Below are positions 52,821 through 59,525 of a DNA stretch of 64,000 bases, piece after piece. Each line of letters begins with the position of its first letter. The stretch's first letter is position 1. The DNA lies in contig JBCFBK010000012.1 in assembly GCA_038562555.1 (NCBI GenBank), positions 1 through 64,000 on the forward strand. Direction: 5' to 3'. The notes beneath the pieces were generated by a model. The model had not been told where the DNA came from and made no database searches. It was given only the letters and a program-made list of their open reading frames with translations. Position numbers and translations under genes: made by a program. This DNA is from JBCFBK01 sp038562555. Lineage in GTDB: Bacteria > Bacteroidota > Bacteroidia > Bacteroidales > Prolixibacteraceae.

Positions 52821-54224
52821 CTATTGTTGTTTCCTCAGCTTTTTCATTAACCAATACACAGGTACCCCAAGCAGGGTCAGGGTTAATCCGATGGCAGCTT
52901 CCCGGGGGCGTGCCAGAATGGTATTGAAAAGCAGGCCGATACAGAAAAGAATAAAAATAGCCGGCACAATCGGGTACCCCCAGACTTTGTAAGGCCGGTG
53001 TGCATCAGGCAGGCGGTATCTTAATATGAAAACACCCAGGGTGGTGGCCCCGTAAAAAATAAAAACGGCAAAAATGATCATGTCTGTCAGTTGATCGAAG
53101 GTACCTGACAGGACGAGAAACGAGGCCCAGATTCCCTGCCATAAAAGCGAGCCGGAAGGGACGCCGGCTTTATTGATTTTCGCGATACCCTGAAAGAAAA
53201 GACCTTCACGGGCCATGGCATAATAAGGACGTGCACCGGTAAGGATACTGGCATTTGTGCAACCCAATGTTGTAATCAGGATGAGCAGTGAAATGAACAG
53301 AACACCACCATCCCCCCAAAACACCCGCACAGCTTCAACGGCGGCAATTTGATTTGTCGATTCATGAATGCGGAGGAGTTGCGGAACGGAGAGGAGTGAC
53401 AGATAGGTCATATTAACCAGTAAATAAATGGCAATAACGACGAATACGCCGATTACAATACCCAGCGGGATGTTTCTTTTCGCATCTTTAATCTCTCCGC
53501 CGATAAAGCCCACTGAAACCCAACCCTGGTAAGCCCAAAAAGCGGCCAGCATGGCCGTGTAAAAGGAGGAAAGGGTGACGGGATGGAGATTAGCCGCACC
53601 TGAAGTGAACGCGTTGGCCGGGCGGGAAGCGGCACTGTCCAGCCCAAAAACAACAATCATGGCAAGCCCCGTGCCTACCAGAAACAGCAGGAATTTGCTG
53701 ACGCCCGCCCCACTTTTCAGACCTGATATATTCACGAAAGTAAGCGCCAGGATAGCGAGAATCGCCGTTAACTTGATACCCGAGTCCTGAAAGGGGAAAA
53801 AAATATTCCCGATAGAAAACTGACTCAGGGAGGGGAATAAATCAGTAATTGGAATTATACTGTTCAGCGATTGGGCAAAAACATAAGCCAGCGACGAAAT
53901 GGTCGCCGTCTGAATAACCGTAAACAAAGACCAGCCATACAGGAAGGCAAAAAACCGGTTGTATATTTTTTTAAGATAGACGAATTCCCCACCCGTATCA
54001 GCGAGCATTCCTGCAATTTCGGCATTACTCAGCGCACCAAACAGCGTAATAATTCCCCCGGCTGTCCAGGCCAGCAGGATCCATAACGGTGAGTTCAGCT
54101 CCGCCGCCATAGGGGCAATTTTTTTATAGACACCAGACCCGAGGATGTTGGCAATGACAAAAATCATAACATATCCCAGTCCAAGTCTTCCCACCATGCT
54201 CCGCCGACCGCACATATACATCAA
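52821..54224 (-). CDS. APC-family amino-acid permease
   Basis: A 467-residue inner-membrane transporter of the amino acid-polyamine-organocation family with about 12 membrane segments and the TM1 glycine-rich substrate loop ILGSGVYKK (about 28-36). The frame opens at TTG 54224 (MMYMCGRRS); ATG at 54197 (MVGRLGLGYVMIF) gives a more usual length of N-terminus. The leader RNA contains a terminator-like hairpin ending about 30-55 bases before these starts, so expression may be controlled by attenuation. Substrate cannot be inferred; it is a stand-alone gene. Confidence 0.9.
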   Translation of the reverse strand: MMYMCGRRSMVGRLGLGYVMIFVIANILGSGVYKKIAPMAAELNSPLWILLAWTAGGIITLFGALSNAEIAGMLADTGGEFVYLKKIYNRFFAFLYGWSLFTVIQTATISSLAYVFAQSLNSIIPITDLFPSLSQFSIGNIFFPFQDSGIKLTAILAILALTFVNISGLKSGAGVSKFLLFLVGTGLAMIVVFGLDSAASRPANAFTSGAANLHPVTLSSFYTAMLAAFWAYQGWVSVGFIGGEIKDAKRNIPLGIVIGVFVVIAIYLLVNMTYLSLLSVPQLLRIHESTNQIAAVEAVRVFWGDGGVLFISLLILITTLGCTNASILTGARPYYAMAREGLFFQGIAKINKAGVPSGSLLWQGIWASFLVLSGTFDQLTDMIIFAVFIFYGATTLGVFILRYRLPDAHRPYKVWGYPIVPAIFILFCIGLLFNTILARPREAAIGLTLTLLGVPVYWLMKKLRKQQ

Positions 54225-54575
54225 TCATTAAATTTTCCCTAAAATAGCAAAAAAATATGACCGATATGGGCGGATAACCCGTGACCTCGGTCATATTCTG
54301 AGGATCAGGGAAGCGATCGGCATTTTTGGTTTGATTTTTGTGGTTTGACAGGATTATATACTGAAACCGGTAACGGCTGTTTTTGACAGGTTCAGCATAC
54401 TTTTTAACTGTGCTGTACGTTTCCGTTTTAACGGTTGCGCAGTGACGGATCGCAATATAAAATCAGATCGGAAGAATATTTTATCCGTTTGATTGCTTTT
54501 GAAGATTATTTTTTATCTTTAAACCCTCGTTGAGGAAGATGTTTTTGTAACATAATAAAATGTTAATACCGAATT
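54225..54575. other. Divergent spacer, APC permease / tonB (351 bp)
   Basis: No normal gene is present. On the minus strand two very short frames precede the hairpin described at 54254-54297: 54354-54398 (MLNLSKTAVTGFSI) and 54291-54323 (MPIASLILRI). TTTGACAGG occurs twice on the plus strand (near 54345 and 54386). A near-consensus -7 element (TATCTTTA, 54514-54521) precedes tonB with TTG about 18 bp upstream. Confidence 0.6.
54254..54297 (-). promoter_or_regulatory. Terminator-type hairpin in the APC permease leader (possible attenuator)
   Basis: On the minus strand AATATGACCGA pairs perfectly with TCGGTCATATT (11 bp) around a 22-base loop that contains GGG/CCC, and is followed at once by TTTTTTT. 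It is an intrinsic terminator by form, pointing into the permease gene, whose start codon lies 30-57 bases downstream. On the plus strand no T-tract follows. Either it ends a short leader transcript or it regulates readthrough. Confidence 0.7.
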
Positions 54576-55262
54576 ATGGAATTGAAGAAATCACCGAAAG
54601 CTGATCTAGAGAGCAAAAGAGGCACTTTTGTTCAGATCGGGTTAGTGATCTCACTTGGCCTCTGTTTACTGGCATTTGAATGGTCCACTAAGGCAGGGAA
54701 AGCTGCTTCTCTTGGAACAGTTGCACAACAGGAGGTAGAAGATGAGATCATTCCGATTACCCGCCAGGAAGAAGTAAAACCACCGCCACCGCCACCGCCG
54801 CCAAAAGTTGTGGAGGTCCTGAATATTGTTGATGACGAAACTGATATCGATGAAGAGTTGGACATTCAGGATACGGAAGCGGATGATAAGACTGTTATCG
54901 ATGTAGCTCCGATTATCCGCCAGGAAGAAGAACAGGCTGAAGAAAGTCAGGTCTTCTTTATTGTGGAGGACATGCCCGAATTCCCCGGAGGTGAACTTGC
55001 ATTACGCAAGTTTATTGCAAATGCAATCAAGTATCCGGTGATTGCTCAGGAAAATGGAATCCAGGGGAAAGTTTACGTGAATTTCGTTGTCGATAAGGAT
55101 GGAAGTATCACGAACGCAAAAATCGCCCGGGGAGTCGATCCTTCACTGGATAAAGAAGCTCTTCGTGTAGTGAATAGCCTGCCAAAGTGGAAACCAGGTA
55201 TGCAGCGTGGGAAACCTGTTAAGGTATCCTACACCGTGCCAATCAGCTTTGTTTTGCAGTAA
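54576..55262 (+). CDS. Energy transducer TonB
   Basis: A 228-residue TonB: one membrane helix near the N-terminus (about 21-39, IGLVISLGLCLLAFEW), a short proline stretch (KPPPPPPPPK, about 65-74), an acidic linker (about 80-125) and the C-terminal TonB domain (about 135-228) starting FPGGELALRKFIANAIKYP (split) and ending KVSYTVPISFVLQ. It passes proton-motive energy from ExbBD to outer-membrane receptors; neither exbB, exbD nor a receptor gene is adjacent. Monocistronic, ended by a terminator. Confidence 0.92.
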   Translation: MELKKSPKADLESKRGTFVQIGLVISLGLCLLAFEWSTKAGKAASLGTVAQQEVEDEIIPITRQEEVKPPPPPPPPKVVEVLNIVDDETDIDEELDIQDTEADDKTVIDVAPIIRQEEEQAEESQVFFIVEDMPEFPGGELALRKFIANAIKYPVIAQENGIQGKVYVNFVVDKDGSITNAKIARGVDPSLDKEALRVVNSLPKWKPGMQRGKPVKVSYTVPISFVLQ

Positions 55263-55282
55263 GATTTGTGTTAAACGCACAT

Positions 55283-55323
55283 AAAATCCTGGTTTCGAAC
55301 AATTGATTCGGGACCAGGATTTT
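55283..55323 (+). terminator. Terminator after tonB
   Basis: AAAATCCTGGT (55283-55293) pairs with ACCAGGATTTT (55313-55323) and a T-rich tract follows. It lies 20 bases after the tonB stop and just before hflX. Confidence 0.85.
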
Positions 55324-55344
55324 TTTATTAATAAACTTTTTTGA

Positions 55345-56559
55345 ATGATTGATAACTCTGTTAAGCCTGAAACGGTTGTGCTGGTTGGACTTATCACCCA
55401 GAATCAGGATGAAAAACAAGCGAGGGAGTACCTCGAAGAACTCGAGTTTCTTGCAGATACGGCTGGCGCCGTCGTGGCGAAGCATTTTTTTCAGCGGCTG
55501 GAAATACCTAATTATGCCACTTTTGTGGGGTCGGGTAAGCTCCTTGAAATTCAGGAATATATTAAACTCCATGAGATTGATACGGTTATTTTTGATGATG
55601 AACTCAGCGCCACCCAGTTAAGGAATATTGAAAAGACGCTGGAGTGTAAAGTGCTTGACCGTACAAATCTGATTTTGGATATTTTTGCGAAAAGGGCGCA
55701 AACCGCTCATGCGAAAACCCAGGTTGAGCTGGCGCAGTATCAGTATATGTTGCCGCGGCTGACACGTATGTGGACGCATCTTGAACGACAGCGTGGCGGG
55801 ATCGGCATGCGTGGTCCGGGGGAAACGCAGATTGAAACCGACCGGCGTATTATTCTCGATAAAATTGCCCTGCTGAAAGAACAGCTCATTAAAATTGACA
55901 AACAGAAAGCTACCCAGCGGAAGAACCGCGGGAAGATGGTCCGCGTGGCGCTGGTCGGATATACCAACGTAGGAAAATCGACGATCATGAATGTATTGTC
56001 CAAATCGGAGGTTTTTGCAGAAAATAAGCTTTTTGCAACGCTGGATACTACGGTGCGGAAAGTTGTGATTGAAAATATTCCTTTTTTATTGTCCGACACC
56101 GTCGGTTTTATCCGGAAACTTCCGCACGATCTGGTTGAGTCGTTCAAATCGACACTTGATGAGGTTCGTGAGGCCGATTTGCTGGTACATGTAGTTGATA
56201 TTTCTCATCCCGGTTTCGAGGAACAAATCCATACGGTAAACCAGACCTTAAGTGAGATTAACGCTGGAGATAAGCCGACGATTTTTATTTTCAATAAAAT
56301 CGATGCTTTTCAATACAATAAAAAAGATGACGACGATTTAAGTCAGCGGACACGGGATAATTATTCGCTCGAAGAGTTGAAGGAAACCTGGATCGGGAAA
56401 AAGAGCACGCCGTCGCTGTTTATATCGGCTACTGAAAAAATCAATGTGAACGAGTTTAAAAGCGTCTTGTATGAAGAGGTGAAAAAAATCCATATCACCC
56501 GTTTTCCGTACAATGATTTCTTATTTGATACCGAATTTGAAAGTCCCGCCAAGGGCTGA
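55345..56559 (+). CDS. hflX: Ribosome-associated GTPase HflX
   Basis: A 404-residue GTPase that splits or rescues stalled ribosomes. The N-terminal HflX subdomain includes SATQLRNIEK and TQVELAQYQYMLPRLTRMW (split), then RGPGETQIETDRR, the family signature. The G domain follows with G1 GYTNVGKST, G3 DTVGFI and G4 NKID. The C-terminal helix pair is short. Single gene, convergent with rpsP across a perfect inverted repeat. Confidence 0.96.
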   Translation: MIDNSVKPETVVLVGLITQNQDEKQAREYLEELEFLADTAGAVVAKHFFQRLEIPNYATFVGSGKLLEIQEYIKLHEIDTVIFDDELSATQLRNIEKTLECKVLDRTNLILDIFAKRAQTAHAKTQVELAQYQYMLPRLTRMWTHLERQRGGIGMRGPGETQIETDRRIILDKIALLKEQLIKIDKQKATQRKNRGKMVRVALVGYTNVGKSTIMNVLSKSEVFAENKLFATLDTTVRKVVIENIPFLLSDTVGFIRKLPHDLVESFKSTLDEVREADLLVHVVDISHPGFEEQIHTVNQTLSEINAGDKPTIFIFNKIDAFQYNKKDDDDLSQRTRDNYSLEELKETWIGKKSTPSLFISATEKINVNEFKSVLYEEVKKIHITRFPYNDFLFDTEFESPAKG

Positions 56560-56575
56560 GTTTCCTCAATATCTA

Positions 56576-56617
56576 CCAATAAAAAAGCAGTAGCATATGC
56601 CACTGCTTTTTTATTGG
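56576..56617. terminator. Bidirectional terminator, hflX / rpsP
   Basis: A perfect 16-bp inverted repeat (56576-56591 and 56602-56617) with core AGCAGT/ACTGCT, six A and six T flanking, and a ten-base loop AGCATATGCC that can itself pair. Confidence 0.92.
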
Positions 56618-56663
56618 TTATCGCTGTGTATTAAGCAATTCTTAACAACAGTGCCGGCTTGCC

Positions 56664-57266
56664 TTATTCGGCTGCCTTTTCTTCGTCTGAAGCAGCTTCT
56701 TCGGCTGGAGCATCAGCAGGCTCTCCCTCTGCAGGCTCTTCAGCCGGGGCTTCTTCCTGTACAGGCTTTTCCTTAGCTGCCTTTTCTGCCGCTGCTGCAG
56801 CCGCAAGGTCAGCTTCTTTTTTGGACAGAGCTGCTGCTCTTTCCTCGTTAACTTTCGCTTCTGCTTCGAGACGGGCTTTCTTTTCGGATTCTGATTCTTT
56901 TGTCAAACGGTCCTTTTTGCTCTGGATTTTTGAATCTTTTTCAGTCATCCAAACCTTAAAACGGCGTTCGGCTTCTTCTTCAGTGAAAGCACCTTTTGCT
57001 ACACCACCAAGCAAATGTTTCATGTACAAAACACCTTTGTACGATAAAATAGCCCGGGCAGTGTCGGTAGGTTGAGCACCTTTGTTGAGCCAGGATATAG
57101 CTTTGTCAAAATCAAGATCGATCGTAGCAGGATTAGTATTGGGATCATAATTTCCAATCCTTTCAATGTAACGACCATCTCGTGGTGCCCTGCTATCAGC
57201 TACCACAATGTGGTAATAAGCGTGACGTTTGCGACCATGTCGCTGCAATCTGATTTTTGCTGGCAT
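56664..57266 (-). CDS. rpsP: 30S ribosomal protein S16 with long acidic C-terminal tail
   Basis: S16 is an assembly protein of the small ribosomal subunit. Residues 1-80 are the S16 core (PAKIRLQRHGRKRHAYYHIVVADS at the start, split for description). The remaining ~120 residues are a tail: first a helical, charged segment (about 85-140), then an Ala/Glu/Pro-rich low-complexity region (about 145-200). Bacteroidota S16 commonly carries such tails of 60-100 residues, so this is long but not unique. Monocistronic here; rimM and trmD, its usual neighbours in other phyla, are absent. Confidence 0.95.
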   Translation of the reverse strand: MPAKIRLQRHGRKRHAYYHIVVADSRAPRDGRYIERIGNYDPNTNPATIDLDFDKAISWLNKGAQPTDTARAILSYKGVLYMKHLLGGVAKGAFTEEEAERRFKVWMTEKDSKIQSKKDRLTKESESEKKARLEAEAKVNEERAAALSKKEADLAAAAAAEKAAKEKPVQEEAPAEEPAEGEPADAPAEEAASDEEKAAE

Positions 57267-57551
57267 TGAAATAAAATTTAATTGATAAACACCTTATAAA
57301 AATGTTGGGCAAAGATATACTTTTATTTTTTATCGGAACTACTTCTTTTTCGGTAAATGATCTTAATTTTAATGCCAATTTTATTTTCGTCACACGAAAG
57401 TACTGAATTTCACGTTATGTGAGAGTTAGCATGATAAAGCAGGATTGAGGCTTTTCTCTATTTTGCAAAAAAAAATGTGCGCTCCGCAACCATTTCTGAT
57501 TATTCGCATCTAACAGATATTTAGAGTAAATTTTAAAATTAATAAGAAGCT

Positions 57552-58277
57552 ATGAAAAAAATTTTTGCTAAGGTATTAATCCTTGTATTGTTTGCCGGCT
57601 TTGCCGCCTGTGATGATGAAGAAGTTGTCGCTGATGCAGCGGGCGATGCTTTTATCGTTTCGAAATTGACGGGAGTTGGGCTGGAAGCGGACACTGTGTA
57701 TGGTCTGGCATTACATGCCTTCGGAAATAAATCATTTTCGGCCGTTACGGCCAAGGCACCCGACAATACCAGTTTCACGCTGAAGTCGTACAATGGCTAC
57801 ACCTATGATTATTATTATGAGACTGAAGAAGACGAGTTTGTGGCGACGTTGCCTGACGAAGGAAATTACACTTTCGCCTGTTCCTTCACCACGGGTGAAT
57901 CAGTGACTGCTGCCGATGAGCTTTCTGATGATGTCCTTTATCCGGTGAACATTACCAAAGCTGTGTATGATGATACTGACTCCCGGATTGAACTGGAATG
58001 GACCAGCGAGGAAGACGATGTTGACTATTACGTAATTTTCATGGAGAATGACGACGATGACATTGTTTATGTGAGTCAGGCGCTGGCTGGTACCGTTGAC
58101 GATTTCAATATTTCGTCCAGTACCTATACCTGGGTAAACGGTGAAACTCCTGAAAACGGAATGACCTACAAGGTGTCCATCAATGCATACATGTATGAAA
58201 CCGCTGCCGGGGCTGATCTGAACATTCAGGCAAAATCTATTGCGACTGCATCGGTAGTCTGGAATCCGGCTGACTGA
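57552..58277 (+). CDS. Acidic surface-type lipoprotein with fibronectin-III-like domain
   Basis: A 241-residue lipoprotein with signal VLILVLFAGFAAC; the mature N-terminus reads CDDEEVV. An acidic run directly after the lipid Cys is the Bacteroidota lipoprotein export signal, so surface exposure is predicted. The protein is very acidic (Asp/Glu-rich throughout). Residues about 130-235 look like a fibronectin type III fold: ITKAVYDDTDSRIELEWTSEED (split) followed by YYVIFMENDDDD and MTYKVSINAYMY strands. No enzyme motif. It is a single gene ended by a strong terminator. Confidence 0.78.
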   Translation: MKKIFAKVLILVLFAGFAACDDEEVVADAAGDAFIVSKLTGVGLEADTVYGLALHAFGNKSFSAVTAKAPDNTSFTLKSYNGYTYDYYYETEEDEFVATLPDEGNYTFACSFTTGESVTAADELSDDVLYPVNITKAVYDDTDSRIELEWTSEEDDVDYYVIFMENDDDDIVYVSQALAGTVDDFNISSSTYTWVNGETPENGMTYKVSINAYMYETAAGADLNIQAKSIATASVVWNPAD

Positions 58278-58300
58278 CAGAAAGCATATTTTGAACCGAG

Positions 58301-58333
58301 AAGAGCGGATTATGCAGATGGTCCGCTCTTTTT
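58301..58333 (+). terminator. Terminator after the acidic lipoprotein gene
   Basis: AAGAGCGGA (58301-58309) pairs with TCCGCTCTT (58322-58330), followed by TTT. Confidence 0.8.
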
Positions 58334-58378
58334 GCGTCATTATATTTGTCTGAGGTTGAATAATCATCTTTGTTTTCC

Positions 58379-58386
58379 TACTTTTG
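58379..58386 (+). promoter_or_regulatory. Putative -7 element of prfB promoter
   Basis: TACTTTTG matches TAnnTTTG, 25 bases before the prfB ATG; TTG lies about 20 bp upstream. A second match, TATATTTG, is at 58341-58348. Confidence 0.55.
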
Positions 58387-58411
58387 TTAACGGACTAAAA
58401 CAAAAATAGCT

Positions 58412-59510
58412 ATGATTTTAAAGGAGCAGCTTAAAGAGCTTGCTGAGCGCCGGGATGCGCTGAGGAGGCATCTTTGACTACGATGGAAAGCTGGTACAAT
58501 TAAAAGAAGAAGAATTAAAGGCGCAGGACCCTGCGTTCTGGAGTCATCCGAAGGAGGCCGAGGAACAGATGCGAAAGATCCGTTCCGTCAAAGCCTGGAC
58601 CAGCGGGTGGGAAGAAGTTAACCAGAGCATGGAAGACCTGTTCGTGTTGTACGATTTTTATGAAGCAGATGAGGTTTCAGAAAAGGAAATAGCCGAGCAT
58701 TATAATCAGACTCTTTCACTGATCGAACAGCTTGAAGCTAAAAATATGCTTCGGCAGGAGGAGGATAAATTAGGTGCTGTTTTAAAGATCAATGCAGGTG
58801 CCGGAGGTACTGAAAGCAACGACTGGGCCGACATGCTCATGCGCATGTATCTGCGCTGGGGTGAGAAAAACGGCTATCAGGTCAGGGTCTCAGAGTTTAA
58901 TCCGGGTGATGAGGCCGGCGTAAAGAGTTGTACTATTGAATTCGAAGGCGAATTTGCCTACGGCTATCTGAAAAGCGAAAACGGTGTACACCGGTTGGTT
59001 CGTCTGTCGCCGTTTAACGCACAGAACAAGCGGATGACGTCCTTTACCTCGGTCTTTGTCGCGCCGTTGGTCGACGATACAATTGAAATCGAGATCAATC
59101 CTGCCGACATTAGCTGGGATACCTTCCGGTCGGGCGGGGCAGGAGGTCAAAACGTCAATAAGGTGGAAACCGGTGTCCGCCTTAAACATGCACCTACCGG
59201 TATTACCATCGAAAATACGGAGAGCCGTTCACAGCTAAACAACAAGGAGAATGCGTTACGGCTGCTCAAGTCACAGCTTTATGAACTTGAACTTCGCAAA
59301 CGCCGGGAAGCAGTGAACCAGATCGAGTCACAAAAGAAAAAAATTGAATGGGGCTCGCAGATCCGTTCCTATGTCCTTCAGCCATACAGAATGGTGAAGG
59401 ATTTACGCACCGGGCATGAAACCGGAAATGTGCAGGCTGTGCTTGACGGTGAAATTGACGGATTTATCAAAGCTTATCTGATGGAGTTTGGTGGCGAGGT
59501 AAAGCAGTAA
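58412..59510 (+). CDS. prfB: Peptide chain release factor 2 (programmed +1 frameshift)
   Basis: RF2 ends translation at UGA and UAA. The gene opens at ATG 58412; 21 codons later the frame reads CTT TGA C. A +1 shift at 58472-58478 joins it to the main frame, which then runs to 59510, giving about 365 residues. Motifs in the main frame: tripeptide anticodon region, GGQ in RSGGAGGQNVNKVETGVRL (split) and SRSQLNNKENALRLLKSQL. The inner reading frame that begins at 58569 is only a part of this gene. Followed 15 bp later by ppk1. Confidence 0.96.
58463..58478 (+). promoter_or_regulatory. prfB autoregulatory frameshift site
   Basis: AGGAGG (58463-58468), three bases, then CTTTGAC (58472-58478). 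The Shine-Dalgarno-like hexamer and spacing match the Escherichia coli RF2 site, where low RF2 lets the ribosome slip +1 on CUU at the UGA stop. It is notable that the SD-like element is kept in a phylum with little SD-led initiation. Confidence 0.93.
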
Positions 59511-59525
59511 AGAAGGAAACCGGGC

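Noticed and set aside
58412..58569. prfB looked like a pseudogene with an early in-frame TGA.
   Set aside because: The TGA is part of the conserved RF2 frameshift site (AGGAGG-N3-CTTTGAC), and the downstream frame is complete.
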